Assembly: GCA_934149115.1 (NCBI GenBank) | Contig: CAKPDW010000024.1 | Location: 1-18,606 of the forward strand | Source: an uncultured Clostridia bacterium | Lineage (GTDB): Bacteria > Bacillota > Clostridia > TANB77 > CAG-508 | Length of the DNA stretch: 18,606 nucleotides | Direction: 5' to 3' | Part shown: piece by piece, positions 5,725 through 12,817 of the stretch | Layout of the letters: every line of letters starts with the position of its first letter | How positions within the stretch are numbered: the stretch's first letter is position 1 | Notes under the pieces: generated by a model | Database searches by the model: none | The model's input: only the letters and a program-made list of their open reading frames with translations | What the model was told of the DNA's origin: nothing | Made by a program: the position numbers and the translations under genes

Positions 5725-6726
5725 TTATTTCATTGCTTCTTCTACAGCAACTGCAACTTCAACTGTTGCACCAACCATAGGGTTATTTCCCATACCAATT
5801 AATCCCATCATTTCAACGTGAGCTGGAACTGATGAAGAACCTGCAAATTGAGCATCTGAATGCATTCTTCCCATAGTATCTGTCATACCATAAGAAGCTG
5901 GTCCAGCAGCCATATTATCTGGGTGTAAAGTTCTACCTGTTCCACCACCTGAAGCAACTGAGAAGTATTTCTTTCCTGCTTCTAATCTTTCTTTCTTGTA
6001 TGTTCCAGCAACTGGATGTTGGAATCTAGTTGGGTTAGTTGAATTTCCTGTTATAGAAACATCAACATCTTCTAACCACATTATTGCAACACCTTCTCTA
6101 ACATCATTAGCTCCATAACATCTAACTTTAGATCTTTCTCCATCTGAATATTTGATTTCTTCAACTACTTTTACTTCTCCTTTAAAGAAATCAAAATCTG
6201 TTTTTACATAAGTAAATCCATTAACTCTTGAAATAATTTGAGCAGCATCTTTACCTAATCCATTTAAGATAACTCTTAATGGTTCTTTTCTAACTTTATT
6301 AGCAGATTTTGCTATACCTATTGCACCTTCAGCAGCTGCAAATGATTCGTGTCCAGCCAAAAATGCAAAACATTTTGTATCTTCTGATAAAAGCATAGAT
6401 GCAAGATTTCCATGTCCTAATCCAACTTTTCTATCATCTGCAACAGATCCAGGAATACAGAAAGCTTGTAATCCTTCTCCTATTTTTTTAGCAGCTTCAG
6501 AAGCTTTTGTGCATCCTGATTTTATTGCAATTGCTGCACCTAAAGTATATGCCCAACATGCATTTTCAAAACAAATTGGTTGAACTCCTTTTACCATTTC
6601 ATAAGGATTAAATCCTTTAGATGTACAAATTTCTAAAGCTTCCTCAAAATCTTTTATACCATACTTATCCATTACCGGTCTAATTTGGTCAATTCTTCTT
6701 TCATAACTTTCAAACGTTACTGCCAT
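5725..6726 (-). CDS. GGGtGRT protein
   Basis: This 333-residue cytoplasmic protein carries the family signature SGGGTGRTLHPDNMAAGP near residue 259, which gives the GGGtGRT family its name. The N-terminal part (YERRIDQIRPVMDKYGIKDFEEA) and a Cys in PICFENACWAYTLGAA are also typical. The biochemical role is not established. In many anaerobes the gene sits beside an Fe-S scaffold gene, as here (84 bp downstream of it, same strand), so a job in Fe-S or related metal/sulfur handling is the usual inference. AGGAGGA precedes the ATG. It is the last gene of its operon and is followed by a strong terminator. Full length, no frame problems. Confidence 0.93.
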   Translation of the reverse strand: MAVTFESYERRIDQIRPVMDKYGIKDFEEALEICTSKGFNPYEMVKGVQPICFENACWAYTLGAAIAIKSGCTKASEAAKKIGEGLQAFCIPGSVADDRKVGLGHGNLASMLLSEDTKCFAFLAGHESFAAAEGAIGIAKSANKVRKEPLRVILNGLGKDAAQIISRVNGFTYVKTDFDFFKGEVKVVEEIKYSDGERSKVRCYGANDVREGVAIMWLEDVDVSITGNSTNPTRFQHPVAGTYKKERLEAGKKYFSVASGGGTGRTLHPDNMAAGPASYGMTDTMGRMHSDAQFAGSSSVPAHVEMMGLIGMGNNPMVGATVEVAVAVEEAMK

Positions 6727-6810
6727 TTAACATTCCTCCTATTATTCTTAATCAACTTAGCCATATATATGGCCTTTCATATTCTTTATTTTTACTTATT
6801 AAATATTGTC

Positions 6811-7503
6811 CTACATTTTACGAGGATCTATTTTCTTAACAGCCTCATCAAATCTTCCATATGTTCCAGATGCTTTTTCAATAGCTTCCATTGGATCAAC
6901 ACCAGCTTTAATAGCATCCATCATTTTACCAATGTGAACATATTTATAACCGATAATTTCATCATTTTTATCTAATCCGATTTCAACAATATATCCTTCA
7001 GCAAGGTTCAAATATCTTGTTCCCTTTAACGCACTTGAATATATAGTTCCAACTTGGCTTGTGTGTCCTTTTCCTAAATCTTCAAGTCCAGCACCTACAG
7101 CTAAACCTCCTTCAGAAAATGCAGATTGAGATCTTCCATAAACTATTTGTAAGAATAATTCTCTCATTGCAGTATTAATAGCATCACATACTAAATCTGT
7201 ATTCAATGCTTCTAATATAGTTTTACCAACTAAAATCTCTCCTGCCATAGCTGCAGAATGTGTCATTCCTGAACATCCAACAGTTTCAATTAAAGCCTCT
7301 TGAATAATTCCTTCTTTTATATTTAGAGTTAATTTACATCCACCTTGTTGTGGTGCACACCATCCAATACCATGTGTAAAACCTGAAATATCTTTAATAT
7401 CTTTAGCTTTTACCCATTTTCCTTCTTCTGGTATTGGGGCTGGTCCATGATCAACTCCTTTTGCAACTTTGCACATATTTTCTAATTCTTGCGTATAAAT
7501 CAT
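6811..7503 (-). CDS. NifU-like iron-sulfur cluster assembly scaffold protein
   Basis: This 230-residue protein belongs to the long NifU/IscU-like scaffold type found with GGGtGRT proteins. The candidate cluster ligands are visible: GWCAPQQGGCKLTLN (near residues 48-56), VGCSGMTHSAAMAGE (near 78) and a DLVCDAINTAMRE Cys (near 105). The C-terminal GKMMDAIKAGVDPMEA...DPRKM tail is typical of this subgroup. Scaffolds of this type hold a nascent Fe-S cluster made with sulfur from a cysteine desulfurase. No desulfurase is adjacent; the nearest in the window is at 16306-17442. AGGAGGT lies before the ATG, and a good sigma-A promoter lies about 45 bp upstream. It is the first gene of the operon. Confidence 0.93.
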   Translation of the reverse strand: MIYTQELENMCKVAKGVDHGPAPIPEEGKWVKAKDIKDISGFTHGIGWCAPQQGGCKLTLNIKEGIIQEALIETVGCSGMTHSAAMAGEILVGKTILEALNTDLVCDAINTAMRELFLQIVYGRSQSAFSEGGLAVGAGLEDLGKGHTSQVGTIYSSALKGTRYLNLAEGYIVEIGLDKNDEIIGYKYVHIGKMMDAIKAGVDPMEAIEKASGTYGRFDEAVKKIDPRKM

Positions 7504-7546
7504 ATTTACCTCCTATATATAATTATTATAGTCTTTCAATATAAGC

Positions 7547-7575
7547 ATTCTATCACACTTTTTTACTGGTTTCAA
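7547..7575 (-). promoter_or_regulatory. Sigma-A promoter of the scaffold/GGGtGRT operon
   Basis: TTGAAA (7570-7575) and TAGAAT (7547-7552) are 17 bp apart on the minus strand. The distance to the scaffold start is about 45 bp. Confidence 0.75.
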
Positions 7576-7595
7576 CATATTCTTCCATAAAGCTC

Positions 7596-7629
7596 AAAAA
7601 AAGCCACACTATATTTTATAGCATGACTT
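7596..7629 (-). terminator. greA terminator
   Basis: On the minus strand AAGTCATGCTATA pairs with TATAGTGTGGCTT through three G-U pairs, followed by TTTTT. It begins 9 bp after the greA stop. Confidence 0.85.
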
Positions 7630-7637
7630 CTTGATTA

Positions 7638-8117
7638 TTATTTTTTTATTGCTAAAATTTTATATTTCATAGCACCTGCTGGAGCATCAACAGTAACTGT
7701 TTGACCTTTTTTTGATCCTAGTAATGCTGAACCTAAAGGTGACTCATTTGAAATTTTATTTTGTGATAAATCAACTTCTGTTGAACCAACAATAGTATAT
7801 TGTACATCTTCATCAAATTCTTGATCATGAACAGTAACAATATTTCCTATCTGAACAGTTTTAGTATCTATCTCAGATTCATCTATTATTCTAGCAAATC
7901 TAATTTTGTTCTCTAATTCAGCTATTTTATTTTCATTAGATGCTTGCGCACTTTTTGCTTCATCATATTCAGAATTTTCTGATAAATCACCAAAACCTAA
8001 AGCAACTTTTATACGTTCAGTAATCTCAGCTCTTTTTTCTGTTTTTAAATACTCCAATTCTTTTTCTAGATTATCATATCCCTCTTGTGTTAACAAGATT
8101 TCTCTATTTTCTTCCAT
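7638..8117 (-). CDS. greA: Transcription elongation factor GreA
   Basis: This protein is 159 residues, the normal GreA length. The N-terminal coiled coil (LTQEGYDNLEKELEYLKTEK..., ending ENKIAELENKIRFARIID) carries the acidic tip motif GDLSENSEYDEAK, whose D and E residues help RNA polymerase cleave backtracked transcripts. The C-terminal FKBP-like domain has IVTVHDQ, ISNESPLGSALLGSKKGQTV and a VDAPAG loop. AGGGAGGAG precedes the ATG. A private sigma-A promoter overlaps the end of the sortase gene, and a terminator follows, so it can be transcribed alone although the sortase gene lies directly upstream. Confidence 0.98.
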   Translation of the reverse strand: MEENREILLTQEGYDNLEKELEYLKTEKRAEITERIKVALGFGDLSENSEYDEAKSAQASNENKIAELENKIRFARIIDESEIDTKTVQIGNIVTVHDQEFDEDVQYTIVGSTEVDLSQNKISNESPLGSALLGSKKGQTVTVDAPAGAMKYKILAIKK

Positions 8118-8156
8118 CTTATCAGTCTCCTCCCTAAAAGAATATTAACGTTTTTA

Positions 8157-8185
8157 ATAATAGTATTAATTTTCCATTTTGTCAA
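8157..8185 (-). promoter_or_regulatory. Sigma-A promoter of greA
   Basis: TTGACA (8180-8185) and TATTAT (8157-8162) are 17 bp apart on the minus strand, just past the sortase stop codon. Confidence 0.8.
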
Positions 8186-8190
8186 GTATT

Positions 8191-8802
8191 TTAAACAAAT
8201 TCCCTACACTTTACTACCAAACGTTTATTTTTAATATTTGTACAAGTAATTAACGTTACTTCTCTAGTTTCAGAATCATCTTGAGCCAAATAGCCAACCT
8301 CGTTAGGTGAAATTTCTTTTTTCTCAACAACGCCATATACTCTTTTCAATCCATCTTTTTGTTTTATATAAACAGCATCATCATTTGTAAGTTCCTTCAA
8401 TTTACTGAAAAATCTTTCGTCTTCATAATTATGCCCAATTATACAACAATTACCCTTTTCATTAAGCCCAACTCCAGCTAACTTTGTAGGAGCAATTTTT
8501 AAGTACTCAGCAGTTGTTTTAGAAATTATAGGATATGAAATTCCAAGCTTAGGAATTTCAATCGTACCTAAAACCAAAGAATCATCAACATTAGTGTTAG
8601 ATGCATTCTCATCAGGTATTCTATTAATTCCATATTCATCAGTATCTTCATTCTCTATTTCTTCGTATTCATCATAAACCTTTGAATATGTCTCAGCATC
8701 ATAATCTGAAGTAGATTTTTGAAAAATACTGATTATTTTTAAACTTATTAAAATTATTATTATTAATACACCATAAATAGCAATCTTTTCAAATTTTCCC
8801 AT
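8191..8802 (-). CDS. Class D-like sortase
   Basis: This 203-residue protein is a membrane-anchored transpeptidase of the cell surface. One N-terminal transmembrane helix (about 5-27) is followed by an acidic linker (residues 40-75) and the sortase barrel (from LGTIEIPKLGISYPI). The catalytic residues are visible: H124 in IIGHNY, C187 in VTLITCTN and R194 in KNKRLVVKC. The TLITC motif and short spacing to Arg fit class D. The gene starts 15 bp after the stop of a protein with a sorting signal, so it most likely anchors that neighbour. The RBS (AAAGAGATGA) is weak, so translational coupling is likely. Confidence 0.93.
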   Translation of the reverse strand: MGKFEKIAIYGVLIIIILISLKIISIFQKSTSDYDAETYSKVYDEYEEIENEDTDEYGINRIPDENASNTNVDDSLVLGTIEIPKLGISYPIISKTTAEYLKIAPTKLAGVGLNEKGNCCIIGHNYEDERFFSKLKELTNDDAVYIKQKDGLKRVYGVVEKKEISPNEVGYLAQDDSETREVTLITCTNIKNKRLVVKCREFV

Positions 8803-8817
8803 TTTTTCATCTCTTTA

Positions 8818-9582
8818 TTATTTCTTTTTAGTTGATTTAATATTATAAATTGAAAAAGCAACTATAGCTACACCAGCTATACCAACAATTGCTCTAAAGA
8901 AATTAATAGCTTCTTGGTTGTTACCAGCATTTGGTATCTTTGATACATATTCTACATTATTGTTTTTTACAACATTGTTAGCAGTTTTATTAACAACAGT
9001 AGCATTATTTGTAGGAGTAGTAACATTGTTTCCAGATACATCTGATGGTGTTACATTATATAACTTGATATTAATAGCACCAATATATCCTTCTTTTTCC
9101 TCACCTAATTTTACACCATAAGAAGTATATGTATCTTCTCCATTTGCTGTTTTCTCTAAAAATTTCTTCCAGAAATTTTCTCTAGCATCATCACCTGATT
9201 CTCCAAGAAAAGCATCAACATTTACTCCATTTGCAGTTGCAATATCAGCACATGTTAACCACATATTTTTGAAAAGTTTTAATCCTAATTCATCATTAGT
9301 ATCTGTTAAAGTAATTTCACAAGTTGAATCATAAAAGGCAAATGTATTCTTATAGGTTTCCGTTCCCATATTAACTTGAATATCTATACCAGTCTTTGCA
9401 TTTGGTGTCATATCTATTTTATATCCATTTGTTTGCGTCAATTCCTTTATTTCCTTCTGAGCTAAGAATTTATCTATAATATCTTTTCTAGTATCTGCAT
9501 AAGAAAATGATGTAAAAGCATTATAAATAAGAACTACAGCCATAAGAATTACTAATAATTTTATTCTTTTGTTTCCCTTCAT
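8818..9582 (-). CDS. Cell-wall-anchored surface protein with IPNAG sorting signal
   Basis: This 254-residue protein has a signal peptide (about 1-29, FSYA-DT). The mature domain spans about 30-178 and is of unrecognised fold. It contains two Cys (STCEITL and WLTCADIA) that could pair outside the cell. A low-complexity Asn/Thr/Val linker follows (about 180-210). The C-terminal signal is complete: IPNAG at 216-220, a hydrophobic helix (about 229-248) and a KSTKKK tail. IPNAG departs from LPXTG, so the partner sortase would need a matching specificity. AAAGGATGA precedes the ATG. It is first in a two-gene operon with the sortase. Transfer to peptidoglycan or to a pilus-like partner cannot be told apart. 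Confidence 0.85.
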   Translation of the reverse strand: MKGNKRIKLLVILMAVVLIYNAFTSFSYADTRKDIIDKFLAQKEIKELTQTNGYKIDMTPNAKTGIDIQVNMGTETYKNTFAFYDSTCEITLTDTNDELGLKLFKNMWLTCADIATANGVNVDAFLGESGDDARENFWKKFLEKTANGEDTYTSYGVKLGEEKEGYIGAINIKLYNVTPSDVSGNNVTTPTNNATVVNKTANNVVKNNNVEYVSKIPNAGNNQEAINFFRAIVGIAGVAIVAFSIYNIKSTKKK

Positions 9583-9624
9583 ATTTTATCATCCTTTCTA
9601 AAAATTAATATTACATACATCATT

Positions 9625-9633
9625 ATCATACCA
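9625..9633 (-). promoter_or_regulatory. Possible extended -10 promoter of the surface protein/sortase operon
   Basis: The minus strand reads TGGTATGAT, an extended -10 element, about 43 bp before the start codon. No good -35 element is visible. Confidence 0.4.
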
Positions 9634-9672
9634 AAAACAACATATATTAGTCCATAAAATTTATATTACGTT

Positions 9673-10356
9673 TTATTTACATTTTTCTCTCTCCCAGTGC
9701 AAAAATAAAAATTCATTAAATGCAATTCTTCCATTATTGCCAATAAAATAGCGTATCTGTATATTATCTCTTTTCAATAACTTTCTAACATTTTCAAAAG
9801 AAGTCTTATAAAATATACTCCCCTCATACAATATTTGTAAATCAAAATGCTCCAAACATTCAAATTTCTCTACAAACTTATATGGTAAATTCAATTTTAA
9901 ATTTCTAATCACAATCCCCTCTCTCTTATCATAATTTTTACCATTTAACTGAACAAGAACAGACTCCACCTTCATTTTGCATCTATTCAGTTCTTTATCA
10001 GAAAAATCAAAATTAAAAATTACATCAGCCCTAGCACAACTTTTCTCTTTATTAGAAGAAACATTTATAAGAATTCCATATCTCTCAACCAACTCCTTTT
10101 CTAAAAATCTAAACGAACCAACATCATTAGTAATAATATTTAAAACCTTAGAAGCAACTGCCAATCTTCTTATATTTGCAATACCAATATCAGATTTTTT
10201 ATTTATTAAAACAGCAACCTCTAATAAATTTTTATTAAGATTTTTAACATACGAAATTTTTTCAAAAATGTCTATTGGTAGAAAACTTAACAGCCATGTA
10301 CTATCTAAAACTTTACAACCATAACTTTTAAAAAGATTCATTAAACCGTTGGTCAT
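9673..10356 (-). CDS. Hypothetical protein, 3' part of a frameshifted gene
   Basis: This 227-codon frame overlaps the end of the upstream frame. Its first codons (MTNGLMNLF) are probably not real: the only Shine-Dalgarno-like AAGGA abuts the ATG, and removing one T from the T5 run at the overlap joins the frames into ...RFNESF-KSYGCKV.... The joined product would be about 312 residues. Content: VLDSTWLLSFLP, then a Rossmann-like strand/helix pattern (LNIITNDVGSFRFLEKELVERYGILINVS) and ADVIFNFDFSDKE. Similar hypothetical proteins are known to me in clostridia, but I cannot name a function. No signal peptide. The product is cytoplasmic. The gene is either broken, mis-sequenced, or expressed by +1 frameshifting. 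Confidence 0.6.
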   Translation of the reverse strand: MTNGLMNLFKSYGCKVLDSTWLLSFLPIDIFEKISYVKNLNKNLLEVAVLINKKSDIGIANIRRLAVASKVLNIITNDVGSFRFLEKELVERYGILINVSSNKEKSCARADVIFNFDFSDKELNRCKMKVESVLVQLNGKNYDKREGIVIRNLKLNLPYKFVEKFECLEHFDLQILYEGSIFYKTSFENVRKLLKRDNIQIRYFIGNNGRIAFNEFLFLHWEREKCK

Positions 10357-10612
10357 TCCTTAAAGATTCAGCACAAATAATATTTTTAATCTCACATTCC
10401 TCAAGTTTTTCCTTAAGATTTTCCATCATTTTTTCATTAATATTATCTTCCTGAATTTTCATAAGAACAAAAAAATTATCTTTAACTTTAATTACTCCAA
10501 AAAAATTTAAAATTTTATAAACAATCCATTTCAACCAAACAGGTAAATTAAATTTTAAAACATCATTAAAATTCTCCAAATAATCTATATACACAATACC
10601 TTTATTTTCCAT
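10328..10612 (-). CDS. Hypothetical protein, 5' part of the same frameshifted gene
   Basis: This fragment has 94 codons. The start is placed at the ATG at 10612 (MENKGIVYIDYLENF), 6 bp after GAAGGTGA. A longer frame from 10672 adds 20 residues translated from the aspS terminator and overlaps aspS, so it was rejected. The fragment contains VYIDYL, a hydrophobic LPVWLKWIVYKILNFFGVIK stretch (amphipathic rather than a clear membrane helix), a FFVLMKI strand and a charged helix. It ends RFNESF at TCT-TTT-TAA. The RBS lies in the 3' arm of the aspS terminator hairpin, so any mRNA reading through from aspS would hide it. Confidence 0.6.
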   Translation of the reverse strand: MENKGIVYIDYLENFNDVLKFNLPVWLKWIVYKILNFFGVIKVKDNFFVLMKIQEDNINEKMMENLKEKLEECEIKNIICAESLRNDQRFNESF

Positions 10613-10651
10613 AAAAAAATCACCTTCATAATTTATATGAAAGTGATTTTT
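10613..10651 (-). terminator. aspS terminator that includes the next gene's RBS
   Basis: On the minus strand ATCACTTTCAT pairs with ATGAAGGTGAT (one G-U), flanked by A and T runs that extend the stem. It starts 8 bp past the aspS stop. The 3' arm holds GAAGGTGA, the RBS of the following gene. Confidence 0.8.
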
Positions 10652-10658
10652 TTTTATT

Positions 10659-12419
10659 CTATTTTCTCTCATTAATTTTTATATGAATCTCATCTAATTG
10701 TTTCTGAGCAACTCTTGAAGGAGCTCCCATCAATAAGTCCTGAGCTTTAGCATTCATTGGAAAAGCTTGTATTTCTCTTATAGTCTCCTCCTCAGCTAAT
10801 AACATTATAATTCTATCAATTCCAGGAGCAATTCCAGCATGTGGCGGAGCGCCATAATGGAAAGCATTATATAAAGCAGAAAACTTCTCCAATATAGTAT
10901 CTTCTTTATAACCTGCAATCTCAAAAGCCTTAATCATTATCTCAGGTGAATGATTTCTAACAGCACCTGAAGCAAGCTCTATACCATTTCCAACAATATC
11001 ATATTGATATGCTAATATATCTAAAGGTTCTTTTGTTTCTAATGCTTCCATTCCACCTTGTGGCATTGAAAATGGATTATGACAGAACTCTATTTTACCA
11101 TTATCAACTCTTTCATACATTGGAAAATCAACAATCCAACAGAATTTATAAACTGAATCATCTATTATACCTAGCGTTCTTCCAAGTTCATCACGAATTT
11201 GACCTCCAAGTTTTGAAACAACAGGCTCATGTTCAGCAATAAAGAATATTGCATCACCTTCTTTTGTATTAGTTTTAGTAAGCAATGCTTCTCTAGATTC
11301 ATCATCAATAAATTTAGCAATAGGTCCTTGTAAAGATCTATCATCTCCAACCTTAAGCCAAGCTAATCCTTTAGCTTTACACTCCTTTATAGCAAAATCT
11401 GTCATATTCTCAAACCATGTACGAGGTTGACTTGCACCCTTTGGTACAGAAATAATTCTAACAATTTTCCCATTAAAAACCTTCAAATCTATTTTTTCAA
11501 AAATATCAGAAACATCTTGAATTATAAGAGGATTTCTCAAATCAGGTTTATCAGAACCATATTTAAGCATCGCCTCTTTATAAGGAATTCTTGGGAATGG
11601 ATATTCAGCAATTTTCTTATCAGAAAATTCTTTAAACACATTATAAATAACATCTTCCATAACCTCAAACACATCTTCCTGAGTTGCAAACGCCATTTCC
11701 ATATCCAATTGATAAAATTCACCAGGAGTTCTATCTGCTCTTGCATCCTCATCTCTGAAACATGGAGCAATTTGGAAATACTTATCAATTCCAGCAACCA
11801 TCAATAATTGTTTAAATTGTTGAGGAGCTTGAGGAAGTGCATAAAACTTTCCAGGATAAATTCTACTAGGAACTAAATAATCTCTAGCCCCCTCTGGAGA
11901 TGAACTTGTAAGAATTGGAGTTTGAACCTCTAAGAAATCCTTCTTAACCATTTGCTCTCTCATAAACTGAATAACCTTAGCCCTTAAAATCATATTATTT
12001 TTTAATTTTTCATTTCTCAAATCCAAGAATCTATATTGTAATCTCAAATCCTCACGCACATCACGACTAGATTCAATCTCAAAAGGTAACTGTTTAGTCC
12101 TCTTACCCAAAATTTCAATTTTCTCAGCAAACAACTCAACCAAACCAGTATCCAATTTTTCATTAATAGTATCCTCAGATCTAAGTCTAACAGTTCCCTC
12201 AACAGAAATCGTAGACTCAATAGGAATTCTAGTTGCAAAATCAACCAACTCCTCATTTCCAGAAGCAACAATTTGAGTAATACCATATTGATCACGCAAA
12301 TCAATAAAAATTACACCACCCAAATCTCTAATAGTCTGAATCCAACCAGCAAGCTTAATATGCTCACCAACATTTTTTTCTCTAATAGTATTACAAGTAT
12401 AAGTTCTGTACTCGTTCAT
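10659..12419 (-). CDS. aspS: Aspartate-tRNA ligase (AspRS)
   Basis: This is a full-length bacterial class IIb synthetase that charges tRNA with aspartate. The order is an N-terminal OB-fold anticodon domain (GWIQTIRDLGGVIFIDLRDQYG), then the catalytic core with motif 2 (FRDEDARADRTPGEFYQLDMEM in part), the bacterial GAD insertion (about 300-420, TNTKEGDAIFFIAE), and motif 3 (GIAPGIDRIIMLLAEE). I placed the start at the ATG at 12419 (MNEYRTY, 586 residues) because GAAAGG abuts the ATG at 12428 but lies about 7 bp from this one. It is regulated by a T-box leader. The specifier looks like AAC (Asn), so the enzyme may be non-discriminating and also make Asp-tRNA(Asn) for an amidotransferase. That is an inference. 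Confidence 0.98.
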   Translation of the reverse strand: MNEYRTYTCNTIREKNVGEHIKLAGWIQTIRDLGGVIFIDLRDQYGITQIVASGNEELVDFATRIPIESTISVEGTVRLRSEDTINEKLDTGLVELFAEKIEILGKRTKQLPFEIESSRDVREDLRLQYRFLDLRNEKLKNNMILRAKVIQFMREQMVKKDFLEVQTPILTSSSPEGARDYLVPSRIYPGKFYALPQAPQQFKQLLMVAGIDKYFQIAPCFRDEDARADRTPGEFYQLDMEMAFATQEDVFEVMEDVIYNVFKEFSDKKIAEYPFPRIPYKEAMLKYGSDKPDLRNPLIIQDVSDIFEKIDLKVFNGKIVRIISVPKGASQPRTWFENMTDFAIKECKAKGLAWLKVGDDRSLQGPIAKFIDDESREALLTKTNTKEGDAIFFIAEHEPVVSKLGGQIRDELGRTLGIIDDSVYKFCWIVDFPMYERVDNGKIEFCHNPFSMPQGGMEALETKEPLDILAYQYDIVGNGIELASGAVRNHSPEIMIKAFEIAGYKEDTILEKFSALYNAFHYGAPPHAGIAPGIDRIIMLLAEEETIREIQAFPMNAKAQDLLMGAPSRVAQKQLDEIHIKINERK

Positions 12420-12556
12420 AACCTTCATCCTTTCAAATTTATTTTATTTTTTATTAAACTATATAATTAATTTTCAATATTTTATAACACATATAGATAC
12501 GTGACCGCGTTTAAATTTACTTTTAACGACGTAATTGGACAATATCTTCAATCCAC

Positions 12557-12779
12557 AAAAAAAGCTCTCGAACCCAGGCATATAACACCCAGGGACGAAA
12601 GCAACCTTCCGCGGTACCACCCCAATTGAAAATCAAAATTTTCCACTCAAAAAAAGTTCAACTCCGACACGTTTCATAACCACTTCCGCCAAAATTACTC
12701 TCAGCCACGGTAATTCTCTCTTTCTAGCATTCTATCACGATCACTTTATGTCATCAACGTATAATCAATATTCAAATCA
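12557..12779 (-). ncRNA. T-box riboswitch leader of aspS
   Basis: The minus strand has the T-box core GGGGTGGTACCGCGG (12609-12623). The terminator is formed by GCTTTCGTCCCTGGG (12588-12602) and CCTGGGTTCGAGAGC (12564-12578), followed by TTTTTTT. Stem I shows AGAGAG, an AATTAC-GTAATT apical hairpin and a TTTGAG kink-turn strand. GAAC (12656-12659) sits just before that strand, so the specifier is read as AAC (Asn) with overlapping GAA (Glu). No Asp codon (GAC or GAU) is seen at this place. When uncharged tRNA binds, the antiterminator forms and aspS is transcribed. Confidence 0.95.
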
Positions 12780-12785
12780 AAATCT

Positions 12786-12814
12786 ATTTTAATCAGTTTT
12801 TCCAAATTTGTCAA
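12786..12814 (-). promoter_or_regulatory. Sigma-A promoter of the aspS T-box leader
   Basis: TTGACA (12809-12814) and TAAAAT (12786-12791) are 17 bp apart on the minus strand, directly after the mltG stop. The -10 hexamer is the same as that of the other T-box promoter. Confidence 0.85.
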
Positions 12815-12817
12815 GAT

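Noticed and set aside
6760..6773. Palindrome GCCATATATATGGC between the scaffold and GGGtGRT genes as a terminator
   Set aside because: No T run on the minus strand and the two genes are usually co-transcribed; at most a weak processing or attenuation hairpin.
10613..10672. N-terminal extension of the hypothetical protein to 10672
   Set aside because: It would translate the aspS terminator hairpin and overlap aspS; a good RBS supports the ATG at 10612.
11009..12470. Several open frames on both strands overlapping aspS
   Set aside because: Shadows of the synthetase gene in other frames with no RBS or recognisable product.
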